Source of the DNA: Mobiluncus porci
Lineage (GTDB): Bacteria; Actinomycetota; Actinomycetes; Actinomycetales; Actinomycetaceae
Length of the DNA: 63,006 nt
NCBI RefSeq assembly: GCF_009695935.1
Contig: NZ_VUMY01000015.1
Coordinates: 1-63,006, forward strand
Reading direction: 5' to 3'
In this document: positions 43,829 through 52,175 of the stretch, piece after piece
Layout: the number at the start of each line of letters is the position of its first letter
How positions within the stretch are numbered: the stretch's first letter is position 1
The notes under the pieces: generated by a model
Told to the model about the DNA's origin: nothing
Databases searched by the model: none
The model's input: the letters and a program-made list of their open reading frames with translations, nothing else
Position numbers and translations under genes: made by a program

Positions 43829-44310
43829 ACTTTCCGAGAAGGAAATACCACGAGTTTATAGAGCACGTAGCGTAGCGCGGTTCCCAAGACCAGCCCGATA
43901 ACATTGGCAGAAATATTGTCCGCTAGGGGAGACGTGAATCCCATCAGGTAGTGGGAAACCCACAGGCAGGCCAGCGGAGGAAGCGCCCCGATAACGTTGA
44001 CCAAAATGAACAGCGCTGCCTCTTTGAAAACCCCGTGGCCTCCGCGCCCGCGGAAAGTCCAAGAACGGTTTGCAATCCAAGAAAAAGTCGTCGCGACCGC
44101 GACAGCCACGCACTTGTCGAATAGCGGCCACTGCGGGGCAATCACGAGCAAAAACAGGTTGAAAACTGCGAGGTCAACTAGGTAGTTAGCCCCGCCGACG
44201 GTCAAAAATTTCCCGATTTCTGCCCAGTTGTTGCGAAGATATCCCCAACCCCAGGTCCATAACCGCGCCACGGGATTTCTGGACTTCTCGCTGTTTTCTG
44301 GATTACTCAC
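43825..44310 (-). CDS. GtrA-family membrane protein
   Basis: A 161-residue protein with four transmembrane segments and the GtrA pattern (KFLTVGGANYLVDLAVF, then TTFSWIANRSWTFRGRGG). GtrA-like proteins are thought to help move lipid-linked sugars across the membrane for cell-wall or surface polysaccharide glycosylation. It converges on the glycosylase gene; the two stop codons overlap within CTAG (43825-43828). No glycosyltransferase is adjacent, so the partner is unknown. Confidence 0.88.
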   Translation of the reverse strand: MSNPENSEKSRNPVARLWTWGWGYLRNNWAEIGKFLTVGGANYLVDLAVFNLFLLVIAPQWPLFDKCVAVAVATTFSWIANRSWTFRGRGGHGVFKEAALFILVNVIGALPPLACLWVSHYLMGFTSPLADNISANVIGLVLGTALRYVLYKLVVFPSRKV

Positions 44311-44396
44311 CGTCTCATCTTACGCGGTGGCGCCCGAACTCACCGAGTCCCCGACAGAAGTCGCCGATGGTGACGCCGCGACTTAAACTAGAGACC

Positions 44397-45116
44397 ATGA
44401 GCGGAGCAAAATTTTGGGACAACAAGTTTCAAGACGAGGAAGGGAAAGGTCAGTCTCAGTTCGGAGGCGAACCGAATCCCACAGTGGCAAGCATTATCGA
44501 CCGGATCGGCCAGGTCTATGGCCTCACCGGAGAGTCCAATCTCGGCTTCGATTTTGCGAGAAAATCAGCAATGGCGAGCGCCGGTATCGCCCTTGATGAA
44601 ACCCAGTTGCTCCCCGCACCGACGGGAACTTTCCGCTACCCGCCGCGGGCACTCGACCTCGGGAGTGGCCGTGGAAGACATTTGGTTTGGTTGGCTTCCC
44701 AAGGGTGGGATGCTACCGGCCTGGACTTTTCGGCAGTGGGGCTGGCTCACACCGAGAAGGCCCTCACTGCTACTGGTTTGCGGGCGAATCTTCTCCAATC
44801 CGACTTCACGAGCTGGCATCCTGAGCCGAGTTCCTACGAACTCGTCTTGGCGGCTTTTATTCACCAGAACCGTCCCGAACAGTCAGCCTTATGGAAAGCC
44901 GTGGAAATGGCGATTACTCCCGGAGGATTCTTTGTTTCGGTGTCTCACCATCCGGAAAACCAGTCTCACGGACCGAAAGATCCCGAACGGCTCTACACTC
45001 CCGAAGAGGTAGTTACGGCTTTCGGGGCTGGTTTTGCGCCGTTGATTTCAACCCGACTTGATGGCGCGGACGGGAGTGTGGATGCGGTGGTAGTTTTGCG
45101 GAAAAATCCGGGTTGA
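44397..45116 (+). CDS. Class I SAM-dependent methyltransferase
   Basis: A 239-residue methyltransferase with the SAM-binding motif ALDLGSGRGRHLVWLA near residue 86, then DATGLDFSAVGLA and the strand YELVLAAFIHQNRPE, and an aromatic-poor C-terminus. The opening GAKFWDNKFQDE resembles the tellurite-resistance TehB or thiopurine methyltransferase-like group. The substrate is unknown. I choose the ATG at 44397 because of homology-like content; an ATG at 44367 is in frame but lacks a ribosome binding site. Confidence 0.85.
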   Translation: MSGAKFWDNKFQDEEGKGQSQFGGEPNPTVASIIDRIGQVYGLTGESNLGFDFARKSAMASAGIALDETQLLPAPTGTFRYPPRALDLGSGRGRHLVWLASQGWDATGLDFSAVGLAHTEKALTATGLRANLLQSDFTSWHPEPSSYELVLAAFIHQNRPEQSALWKAVEMAITPGGFFVSVSHHPENQSHGPKDPERLYTPEEVVTAFGAGFAPLISTRLDGADGSVDAVVVLRKNPG

Positions 45117-45170
45117 GCGGGCGCGGCGGGGGATTCAGCAAGGGATTGCTCCGCGCGGCTAGCCCTGAAT

Positions 45171-45199
45171 TTCAAATCAGGCTGAGAATCTGGCATAAT
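45171..45199 (+). promoter_or_regulatory. Predicted rpsP promoter
   Basis: TTCAAA (45171-45176) and CATAAT (45194-45199) with 17 bp between lie about 130 bp upstream of rpsP. They would drive the rpsP-khpA pair. Confidence 0.45.
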
Positions 45200-45330
45200 C
45201 AAAGGTTGTACAAAGGCACTTGCACCCCCTCTCTGTGTAAGATGCTGAAGTTCCAGAGCAGAACCAGCCGTAGTGTTTCCCTGCCTGCGGTCGACGCGCT
45301 CGAAAATTGATTACAAGGAGAGTCACTAAA

Positions 45331-45897
45331 GTGGCAGTACGTATTCGTTTGAAGCGAATTGGGAAAATCCATCACCCGATTTACCGCGTGGTGGTGGTCG
45401 ATAGTCGCAAGAAGCGCGATGGTCGCGTCATCGAAGAGGTCGGCAAGTACGATCCCAACCAGGAACCGTCTTTGATTGAGCTCAACTCCGAGCGCATCCA
45501 GTACTGGTTGAGTGTCGGCGCCCAGCCTTCCGATGCGGTGCATCGCTTCCTGGTTTTGAGCGGCGACTGGGCAACCTTCAAGGGTGCCAAGGTGGTTGAG
45601 AACCGCATCAAGACCAAGGATACCGGTGAGGATGTCGAGGCTGCGATTAAGGCAGCCGATGATGCCGCGGAAAAGGCGAAGGCGAAGCGAGCCGAAGCGG
45701 AAGCCAAGGCGAAGCAGGAAGCCGAGAAGGCCGCTGCGGAAGAGGCTAAGGCCGCCGAGGCGGAGCAGGCTAGCGAAGATGCTCCGGCGGAGGATACCGC
45801 AGAGGAGAAGTCTGCGGACGCCCCGGCGGAAGAAAAGCCCGCCGCTGAGGCTCCAGCCGAAGAGGAAAAGCCTACTGAAGAAGAGAAGGCCGAATAA
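45331..45897 (+). CDS. rpsP: 30S ribosomal protein S16 with long charged tail
   Basis: A 188-residue protein. Residues 1-85 are normal S16 ([20 protein letters not shown], then [15 protein letters not shown]), which binds the 16S rRNA body during assembly. The remaining 100 residues are Ala-, Lys- and Glu-rich, ending in repeats of APAEE. S16 tails occur in actinobacteria; this one resembles the tail of S2 in the same window. AAGGAGAG at 45315-45322 supports the GTG at 45331. Its TAA overlaps the ATG of khpA. Confidence 0.95.
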   Translation: MAVRIRLKRIGKIHHPIYRVVVVDSRKKRDGRVIEEVGKYDPNQEPSLIELNSERIQYWLSVGAQPSDAVHRFLVLSGDWATFKGAKVVENRIKTKDTGEDVEAAIKAADDAAEKAKAKRAEAEAKAKQEAEKAAAEEAKAAEAEQASEDAPAEDTAEEKSADAPAEEKPAAEAPAEEEKPTEEEKAE

Positions 45898-46142
45898 TGT
45901 CGATGCTCTCGGAATCCCTTGAACACCTCGTTAGTGGCATTGTTGACGAGCCAGAAGCCGTGCGGGTAAACGAAAAGTCGTTGCGCCGCGGGAAACTGCT
46001 GGAAGTCCGAGTGGCTCCTGGTGACTTGGGACGGGTCATTGGCCGCAACGGACGCACCGCAAAAGCCCTGCGTTCCGTGGCTTCGGCGCTTTCCACCAAC
46101 GGATCGGTGCGGGTTGATGTGATTGACCAAGATCGGCACTGA
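45897..46142 (+). CDS. khpA: KH-domain RNA-binding protein KhpA
   Basis: An 81-residue single KH-domain protein with the GxxG loop in DLGRVIGRNGRTAKALR. KhpA (formerly YlqC) binds RNA with KhpB and affects cell elongation and division in Gram-positive bacteria. It begins inside TAATG at the rpsP stop, so it is translationally coupled to rpsP. A terminator follows at 46153. Confidence 0.93.
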   Translation: MSMLSESLEHLVSGIVDEPEAVRVNEKSLRRGKLLEVRVAPGDLGRVIGRNGRTAKALRSVASALSTNGSVRVDVIDQDRH

Positions 46143-46152
46143 TTGAATCTAG

Positions 46153-46189
46153 AAGTTTAGCCCTCGCTCTCGCGGGGGCTAAACTTTTT
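46153..46189 (+). terminator. Intrinsic terminator after khpA
   Basis: AAGTTTAGCCC (46153-46163) pairs with GGGGCTAAACTT (about 46175-46186) and is followed by TTTT. It separates rpsP-khpA from rimM-trmD. Confidence 0.8.
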
Positions 46190-46222
46190 AAAGCCTCTAT
46201 CTTGCGTTGGAAAGGAAAAACA

Positions 46223-46840
46223 GTGAAACTCACGGTAGGAGTGCTCGGTCGGGCTAGCGGAGTCCGCGGAGAGATTCGCGTGGCGATGCGGACAGATGAA
46301 CCCGAGCGCCGCTTTGCCCCGGGGGCGGTGCTGTTGACCGATCGGGTGGAGTTTCCGGAACTTACCGTCAGCAAAGCGAGGCTGAGCGGGAAGCATTTTG
46401 TAGTGAGTTTTGATGAAATCCCCGATCGGAATACGGCGGAGGCTCTGTCTGGGGCGAAGCTACTGGTGGAGACGGATGCGGCGCAAACCCGTTCGGCTGC
46501 GGGCGGCGCTGACGCCGACAGGGTCTCAGAGTTAGAGTCCGCTTTTGTGGGGGGAGATACCTCGGGGGAGGATTCACCAAGCGGGTGGGAGGAAACCGAG
46601 GCTGAAGACGGGTTTTACCGCCACGAATTGGTTGGACTGACGGCTGTCGCTTTGAACGGTGAGACGCTGGGGGAAGTGAGTGATCTCCTTCTCGGCGCGG
46701 CCCAGGATCTCCTCGAAGTCACGACCCCTAAAGGCGAGAAAGTCCTGGTTCCCTTCGTTTATGAGATTGTTCCGGAAGTTGATCTCGAGGCCGGTCGGGT
46801 TACTATGAATCCCCCCGGTGGCCTGTTTCCCTCCTCATGA
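46223..46840 (+). CDS. rimM: 16S rRNA processing protein RimM
   Basis: A 205-residue assembly factor for the 30S head. The N-terminal RimM barrel reads TVGVLGRASGVRGEIRVAM; the PRC barrel is at the C-terminus, with YRHELVGLTAV and LEVTTPKGEKVLVPFV. An acidic insert of about 35 residues (about 100-135) lies between them. AAAGGAAA before the GTG at 46223 sets the start. trmD follows after 22 bases, the usual order. Confidence 0.93.
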   Translation: MKLTVGVLGRASGVRGEIRVAMRTDEPERRFAPGAVLLTDRVEFPELTVSKARLSGKHFVVSFDEIPDRNTAEALSGAKLLVETDAAQTRSAAGGADADRVSELESAFVGGDTSGEDSPSGWEETEAEDGFYRHELVGLTAVALNGETLGEVSDLLLGAAQDLLEVTTPKGEKVLVPFVYEIVPEVDLEAGRVTMNPPGGLFPSS

Positions 46841-46862
46841 GATTGGTGAATAAACTAAACCT

Positions 46863-48191
46863 ATGAAGTTCCAGCTGATTTCCATATTTCCCGAATTCTT
46901 CGAGGTGCTGAAGCTCTCTTTGCTCGGTAAAGCGGTCGAAAATGGGGTACTGTCCTGGGAAGCGACCAATCTTCGCGACTTCACTACCGACCCGCATCGC
47001 TCGGTGGACGACACCCCCTACGGTGGGGGAGCCGGCATGGTGATGCGCGCAGATATCTGGGGAAAAGCCATCGACGCGGCGCTTGAGGAATGTGAGAATT
47101 CGGCAAAGGTGATCCTTGCCATCCCGACTCCTTCGGGGGAGCCCCTGACCCAGGCGAAAGTCCGAGAAATCGCCGCGAGCGCCGACAACGTCATCGTGGC
47201 CTGCGGGAGATACGAAGGCATCGACTCGCGGGTGGCCACCCACTACCGAGACGCGGAAACCTATCCTCACCTGGAAGTTTTCGAGTTTACTTTAGGGGAC
47301 TACGTCTTGAACGGCGGAGAAATCGCTGCGGTGGCTCTGGTTGAAGCTGTGGGCCGGCTGCTTGACGGCACGGTGGGCAATCCTAATTCCCTGGTGGAGG
47401 AGTCTTTTGAGGGCTCTGGCCTGCTGGAATATCCCGCTTTTACCCGTCCGGAGATTTGGCGGGGACTGGACGTGCCCGAGGTCTTAACAGGGGGAAACCA
47501 CAAGGATATCGACCATTGGCGCCGCGCCCGCGCGATTGAGAGAACCGCACGGATTCGCCCCGAACTTCTAGGCAACCTCAATGCCAACAATCTTACGAAG
47601 CGGGATCGCGAACAGCTTGCGGGACTCGGCTGGGTTTACCTCCCAAGTAGCGAGGGCTTCGATGCGAAGCAGGTGACAATTCGTAAGCCCGATCGCGGCG
47701 AGGCGATGGCGCTGTCTGCTCTGGGATCGGAAACTTTCCAGCTGGCCTGTCCGAGTTTCGTCACGCGAGAGGAAATCGAGCGATTTACGGCGGAAGAATT
47801 TGACCTCGAGGCAGTGAAGGCTCGCTTAGAAGATCCCGAGCACCACCGGTACCTGGTGGCGGAAATCGACGGAGAACTTGTCGGATACACCTACGTCATT
47901 GTGGGAATGGATTCCGCCCACGCTGCCGAGGCCGGGATAAGCTCGGGGGATGCCTACCTTTCGAAGTGTTATGTGCGCGAAGCCATGCACGGTACGGGAT
48001 TGGCCGGGGCGCTGCTGGAGGCGGCGTTAGCGGAGTTGGATGAAGCGCCGGTCAGCCTCGGAACTTCGATTTTCAACAAGCGTGCCCAAAAATTCTACAA
48101 GCGACGCGGCTTCAAAAAGGCTGGGACAAGGACTTTCATGGTGGGAGGCCGAGAAAACCAGGACGTCGTCATGCGGCGGGTCGAGGACTAG
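46863..48191 (+). CDS. trmD: TrmD tRNA (guanine-37-N1)-methyltransferase fused to a GNAT domain
   Basis: 442 residues. The first 240 are TrmD, which methylates G37 next to the anticodon to prevent frameshifting. YGGGAGMVMRADI, CGRYEGIDSR, FTLGDYVLNGGE and DVPEVLTGGNHKDI are all present. From about 255 on there is a second domain: an N-terminal strand pair, then LVAEIDGELVGYTYVIVG, YVREAMHGTGLAGALLEAAL and FYKRRGFKKAGT. This is a complete GNAT acetyltransferase with the acetyl-CoA loop. There is no stop between the two domains. The acetyl acceptor is unknown; a tRNA- or ribosome-related target is a guess from the fusion. Confidence 0.93.
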   Translation: MKFQLISIFPEFFEVLKLSLLGKAVENGVLSWEATNLRDFTTDPHRSVDDTPYGGGAGMVMRADIWGKAIDAALEECENSAKVILAIPTPSGEPLTQAKVREIAASADNVIVACGRYEGIDSRVATHYRDAETYPHLEVFEFTLGDYVLNGGEIAAVALVEAVGRLLDGTVGNPNSLVEESFEGSGLLEYPAFTRPEIWRGLDVPEVLTGGNHKDIDHWRRARAIERTARIRPELLGNLNANNLTKRDREQLAGLGWVYLPSSEGFDAKQVTIRKPDRGEAMALSALGSETFQLACPSFVTREEIERFTAEEFDLEAVKARLEDPEHHRYLVAEIDGELVGYTYVIVGMDSAHAAEAGISSGDAYLSKCYVREAMHGTGLAGALLEAALAELDEAPVSLGTSIFNKRAQKFYKRRGFKKAGTRTFMVGGRENQDVVMRRVED

Positions 48192-48368
48192 GACTCGGGC
48201 GAGGCGCGCCGAAAGTGCAGTCATACTAAGAGCACTGCCATATATTCAGGTGCTCGGAACCTAGCCACGTTTTAGACGGAGAACCTTCCGGCGGGGGAGC
48301 CTTTCCGGCCCCAATTAGCGCCCGCGCCCCGGTTTGTGGCACAATATATGAGCTTTTGACCGGTTCAA

Positions 48369-48528
48369 CCTGCCACAGGGGGAAACCGAAAGGTCGGAGC
48401 AAACCAAGGATCGGCACGCGTTGTCGGCTTACGAGCCGAGGTCGCGGGGATAGCGGTGATAGATTCACTAAAACTCCGGCGGATCAGACGCAAAGTGCCC
48501 GGAAGAGACGTTTTTGACCTGTGGCAGG
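48369..48528 (+). promoter_or_regulatory. Structured leader upstream of rplS
   Basis: CCTGCCACAGG (48369-48379) is perfectly complementary to CCTGTGGCAGG (48518-48528), whose end lies about six bases before the AAGGAG site of rplS. Pairing would bring an independent 138-base loop together and might cover the translation start. The 354-base gap before rplS also has a GAGCAC/GTGCTC hairpin near 48222-48247 and no convincing gene. An autoregulatory leader for L19 is inferred. Confidence 0.45.
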
Positions 48529-48545
48529 AGCGTCAAGGAGAAAAC

Positions 48546-48911
48546 ATGCAGAAGCCTCAAATCGAGGAATTCAATAAAGCCTCTCTGCGCGAAGAAATCC
48601 CGAGTTTCCGCGCCGGTGACACCGTAAAGGTTCACGTGAAAGTTATCGAAGGCAACCGTTCTCGTATCCAGATTTTCCAAGGCATCGTCATTGCGCGCCG
48701 CGGCGAGGGTGTGGGCGAGACCTTTACGGTTCGTAAGGTTTCCTTCGGGACCGGCGTGGAGCGTACCTTCCCGCTGCACGCCCCGACCGTCGACAAGATC
48801 GAGGTAGTTTCTCGCGGTGATGTTCGCCGCGCCAAGCTCTACTACCTGCGTGATCGCCACGGGAAAGCCGCCAAGGTTGCTGAAAAGCGTGACACCAAGG
48901 CGACGGCCTAA
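48546..48911 (+). CDS. rplS: 50S ribosomal protein L19
   Basis: A 121-residue protein at the 30S-50S interface. It contains [31 protein letters not shown] and [15 protein letters not shown], all highly conserved in L19. AAGGAG at 48535-48540 fixes the ATG at 48546. Longer in-frame starts lack support. A terminator follows at 48975. Confidence 0.96.
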   Translation: MQKPQIEEFNKASLREEIPSFRAGDTVKVHVKVIEGNRSRIQIFQGIVIARRGEGVGETFTVRKVSFGTGVERTFPLHAPTVDKIEVVSRGDVRRAKLYYLRDRHGKAAKVAEKRDTKATA

Positions 48912-48974
48912 GGTCGGAATCTATTCCTAACCGGCTTCCCTTCAAACGGGGAAAGCCCGTGACGGTAGACCAAA

Positions 48975-49011
48975 AAGCGGGATTGGATCGAGCCCTGATC
49001 CAGTCCCGCTT
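48975..49011 (+). terminator. Hairpin terminator after rplS
   Basis: AAGCGGGA and GGATC (48975-48989) pair with GATCC and TCCCGCTT (ending 49011), with a short mismatch, followed by ACTATTT. It lies between rplS and lepB. Confidence 0.65.
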
Positions 49012-49097
49012 ACTATTTGGGTTATCATTTGAGAAAGAATCTAAATCCTCGGGTTCCACGGTGGCAACTTGGGGAAGAAACTCGGGGAGCCCCTTTG

Positions 49098-50369
49098 AAT
49101 CCTAAAACCAGCCCTGCCGCAGGGGAGACCGTTCCCCCGCGTAGCACCGCACCCCAAACTCCACCCGAGTCGGGTCTCGGAACTCCTCCCCTCGGCACGC
49201 CAGGGGGGTCAGGCGCCTCAGGTAGCGCTGGGACGGCTGGGACACTGGGGACAGCGGGTGCCTCGGGAGGCTATCACGACCTAGGCTTTCCCCCGGCAAA
49301 TCCCCCATTTGGCGGATATCCCCCCAGGTATCCGTATCCTCCCCAAATGTCTGGAGATTTCCCCCAGACCGATCCGACCCGCTGGCCTCCCCAAGGGATA
49401 ATTCCAGGTCCGGGGATGCTTCCCAAACCCGAACCGGATCCGAAAGGTCACGGTAAAAAAGACTCTCCTTGGGACGAATTTGATGACTTCGCCACCGGCG
49501 AGATTCCGGACGAAAATCGTGAGAGCGTCAAGGAATTCCACGCTTCGCGGGTGATGCGCCCCCAGGCTTACCCCAACCCCAACGAGCTCATGACCCGCCA
49601 GCCAGGCGCTTACGGTAAACCCCAGCTCATGTTGGATTTCCCCTGGTACTTCGAGCTCATCGCGGTCGTCATCACGGCGCTGGCCATTTCCTCCCTGGTA
49701 CGAACCTTTCTCCTGCAGCCTTTCTATATCCCCTCCGGTTCGATGCAAGACACCTTGATGATTAATGACTCGGTTCTGGTCACCAAGATGGCTCCCCGAT
49801 ATAGCGAGCTAAACCGCGGAGATATTGTGGTTTTCCGCGATACCGAGAACTGGCTACAGTCAGACCGCGAGGGGGCAGTGAAACGGAAACAACAGAATCC
49901 GGTTATGAACGCGGTAAAGCGTTTCCTTATTTTCGTTGGTCTCGCGCCGGAAGACGCGGACGGGTATCTCATCAAACGGGTAATCGGTCTCGGGGGAGAC
50001 AACGTGTCTTGCTGCGACGAGGACGGGTTGATGAACATTAATGGTAAAGCCATTGATGAGGACTATATCCCTCAGACTGGTGTGTCTTCCGAGGTGGAAT
50101 TCAGCGTGGTGGTTCCGAAAGGCGCACTGTGGGTGATGGGAGATAACCGCAACCATTCCGCGGACTCCCGCTACCACATGGATAAACCTTCCGGAGGTTT
50201 CGTCAAGACGAAAGACGTGGTGGGACGCGCTTTCGTCGTAATTTGGCCCATGGAACACATGCGTTTTATCTCCCCGAGCTGTGCGTTCTACAACATTCCG
50301 AAGCCGGCTCTGGAGGAGAAAGACGCTTTTTCCTCGCAGTCTCAAGAAGTCCCCTCCAAGACGGGCTAG
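49098..50369 (+). CDS. lepB: Signal peptidase I with long Pro/Gly-rich N-terminus
   Basis: About 423 residues. The first 170 are Pro-, Gly- and Ser-rich and should be cytoplasmic and disordered. A transmembrane helix follows (about 180-205), then the catalytic Ser in IPSGSMQDTL and the catalytic Lys in GYLIKRVIGLGGD. The later box, GALWVMGDNRNHSADSRYH, is intact. It cleaves signal peptides of exported proteins. No ATG fits; GGGGAG at 49085-49090 supports the TTG at 49098. It stands directly before rnhB, as in other actinobacteria. Confidence 0.92.
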   Translation, partial: NPKTSPAAGETVPPRSTAPQTPPESGLGTPPLGTPGGSGASGSAGTAGTLGTAGASGGYHDLGFPPANPPFGGYPPRYPYPPQMSGDFPQTDPTRWPPQGIIPGPGMLPKPEPDPKGHGKKDSPWDEFDDFATGEIPDENRESVKEFHASRVMRPQAYPNPNELMTRQPGAYGKPQLMLDFPWYFELIAVVITALAISSLVRTFLLQPFYIPSGSMQDTLMINDSVLVTKMAPRYSELNRGDIVVFRDTENWLQSDREGAVKRKQQNPVMNAVKRFLIFVGLAPEDADGYLIKRVIGLGGDNVSCCDEDGLMNINGKAIDEDYIPQTGVSSEVEFSVVVPKGALWVMGDNRNHSADSRYHMDKPSGGFVKTKDVVGRAFVVIWPMEHMRFISPSCAFYNIPKPALEEKDAFSSQSQEVPSKTG

Positions 50370-50377
50370 TCGCGCCA

Positions 50378-51139
50378 GTGGTTGATTTATCTTGGGAGAC
50401 CGCGGCCTTGGAGGCTTTAAACGCCTGGGGAGAGCGCGGAGAGGTGCGTGAGTCGGTGACTCAGCTCGAAGGTTTGGATTCAACAAGGGCCCAGAGGATT
50501 TCCTCGAAGTCCCACGATTTCTCCGAGCCTCTCATCGGAGGGATGGACGAAGTCGGACGCGGCGCCATAGCCGGACCAGTTTGCGTCGGGGTCACGGTTA
50601 TCGGCGCTGCGGAAACGGCGTCAGGATTTCCCGCGGGGATAAACGATTCCAAGAAACTCACCGCTAAACGTCGTCTCGCTTTGCAAGACCCCATTCATGA
50701 ATGGGTGCGGGATTTCGCTATCGGAGAAGCCACAAATTCGGAGATCGACGAGTTCGGGATTATGCCTGCGCTGCAACTCGCAGGATGGCGGGCGCTAAAC
50801 CAGCTTGATGCTCGCGGACACCTTCCGGTAAGGCTTTTGCTGGACGGCAATATCGACTATCTCACCTATCGCAGCGCGCCGGATCTTTTCAACCCCGACG
50901 GGCGCTTGGTGACAACTAGAGAGATGCAGGTGGAAACCCTGGTGAAAGGCGATGCGAAGTCGGCAACTATTGCGGCCGCGGCAATTCTCGCGAAGGTCTA
51001 CCGTGACGAATTCATGCGAAGTTTGGAGGATCCCGGCTATGGATGGAGCCACAACGTCGGTTACGGGACGAAAGCACACCTGGAGGCCATCAAGAATCGA
51101 GGCGTCAGCAAGTGGCATCGACAGACCTGGATTCGGTGA
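50378..51139 (+). CDS. rnhB: Ribonuclease HII
   Basis: About 253 residues. RNase HII cuts RNA in RNA-DNA hybrids and starts removal of misincorporated ribonucleotides. The catalytic Asp-Glu are in GGMDEVGRGAIAGPVCVGV, with the later Asp residues in LLLDGNIDYL and VKGDAKSATIAAAAILAKVYRD. The start is uncertain: the frame is open back into lepB. The GTG at 50378, nine bases after the lepB stop, and a TTG about 95 bases downstream are both possible. Confidence 0.92.
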   Translation: MVDLSWETAALEALNAWGERGEVRESVTQLEGLDSTRAQRISSKSHDFSEPLIGGMDEVGRGAIAGPVCVGVTVIGAAETASGFPAGINDSKKLTAKRRLALQDPIHEWVRDFAIGEATNSEIDEFGIMPALQLAGWRALNQLDARGHLPVRLLLDGNIDYLTYRSAPDLFNPDGRLVTTREMQVETLVKGDAKSATIAAAAILAKVYRDEFMRSLEDPGYGWSHNVGYGTKAHLEAIKNRGVSKWHRQTWIR

Positions 51140-51208
51140 CCGTTACGCCCGCGGGGTTATTAATCGCTAGGATATGAGTCGAAGGCAAAAGTTGGAGAAG
51201 GCATTTTG

Positions 51209-51517
51209 ATGATTAATAACGAAGACATTGAATCCTATGAAAACGGTCTGGAACTGGACTTATATCGGGAATATCGGGACGTGATTTCCCTGTTCAGTTA
51301 CGTGGTTGAGACCGACCGCCGCTTCTATCTTGCCAACAAGGTCAATGTCACCACCCACAACAATTCCGGTGGAGACGTGTTTTTCGAGATCGAACTCGAA
51401 GACGCCTGGGTGTGGGACGTTTATCGTTCCTCGCGATTTGTCCAGACCGTTAGGGTACTATCTTTCAAGGATGTCAACGTGGAAGAACTCGCTAAACCCG
51501 AGATCGAAATTCCTTGA
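51209..51517 (+). CDS. DUF2469 conserved actinobacterial protein
   Basis: A 102-residue acidic protein beginning MINNEDIESYENGLELDLYR, conserved beside rnhB and yraN in actinobacteria (Rv2901c in mycobacteria). Its function is unknown. It is rich in aromatic and acidic residues, with no membrane segment. GGAGAAGG at 51194-51201 supports the ATG at 51209. Confidence 0.9.
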   Translation: MINNEDIESYENGLELDLYREYRDVISLFSYVVETDRRFYLANKVNVTTHNNSGGDVFFEIELEDAWVWDVYRSSRFVQTVRVLSFKDVNVEELAKPEIEIP

Positions 51518-51548
51518 GCTGAGCTAAGATTTAGCGGCTTTAAAAAAC

Positions 51549-51628
51549 CGTTAACTGGGGGTGTTTAACGGAATCATGCGGTTTCATGCCCTGTGGAAAA
51601 CCCTGAATTCACATGGTAAATAATTTCG
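51549..51628 (+). promoter_or_regulatory. Composite regulatory module upstream of yraN-comM-dprA (copy B)
   Basis: CGTTAA (51549-51554), 10 bases, TTAACG (51565-51570); then CTGTGGAAAACCC from 51591; then GAATTCACATGGTAAA (51605-51620) followed by AATTTCG. The distance from GTTAAC to CTGTGG is 41 bases here and 42 in copy A. It ends 38 bases before the yraN start. Order, spacing and sequence agree with the ssb copy, so it is very unlikely to be chance. Confidence 0.65.
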
Positions 51629-51665
51629 GATTGGCGCAATTTTGCGGTCGCGTCATGCTGGGGGC

Positions 51666-52175
51666 ATGAAAACTAAAGTTCAACCAGGACGAGCCGCGGG
51701 CCGAAAGCCTGCGGGCGAAAACCGCCCGTCTCAGGGCCACTACCGCGACCAGCTCAAGATACAGCGCCGAGCCCAAAAACGGTTTTCGCGGGGAAACTCT
51801 TCTCCGCGGAAAAACCCGCACAATCGGGAACTCGGCTTAGCCGGAGAAGATATGGCGGTGTGGTTTTTGGAGGCGTCCGGCTATGAAATCGTGGACCGGA
51901 ACTGGCGCTGTCGCATTGGTGAAGTGGATATTGTGGCGCTCACACCCGAGATGCAGTTGGCGTTTGTGGAAGTGAAAACCCGCTCCAGCCACCGTCACGG
52001 CACTCCCGGGGAAGCCATTACCTACCCGAAACTCTCCAGGATGCGCCGAGTCATGGGAGCGTGGTTTTCGGCTCACGAGGCTCCGCCACACCGCGGAGTG
52101 CGACTCGATCTCGTGAGTGTGGATTGGGACGGTCAGGGAACGCCCACCATCAGCCACCGGAAGGGGTTGAAATGA
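51666..52175 (+). CDS. yraN: YraN/UPF0102 family protein (nuclease-like fold)
   Basis: A 169-residue protein. After a basic 50-residue N-terminus comes the UPF0102 domain, with GLAGEDMAVWFLEASGYEI, the nuclease-like IGEVDIVALTPE and FVEVKTRSS. That Asp and Glu-x-Lys pattern is found in restriction-endonuclease folds. Its role is not established; it is commonly linked to comM and dprA. Its stop overlaps the comM start in ATGA, so translation is coupled. Confidence 0.9.
   Translation: MKTKVQPGRAAGRKPAGENRPSQGHYRDQLKIQRRAQKRFSRGNSSPRKNPHNRELGLAGEDMAVWFLEASGYEIVDRNWRCRIGEVDIVALTPEMQLAFVEVKTRSSHRHGTPGEAITYPKLSRMRRVMGAWFSAHEAPPHRGVRLDLVSVDWDGQGTPTISHRKGLK

Noticed and set aside
45897-46142. An SRP 4.5S RNA gene near ffh or rpsP
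   Set aside because: I looked for the conserved hairpin loop near ffh, ftsY and rpsP and saw none.
48456-48545. N-terminal extension of L19 by 30 residues
   Set aside because: A clear AAGGAG site and the conserved L19 start favour the ATG at 48546; the extension lies in a structured leader.
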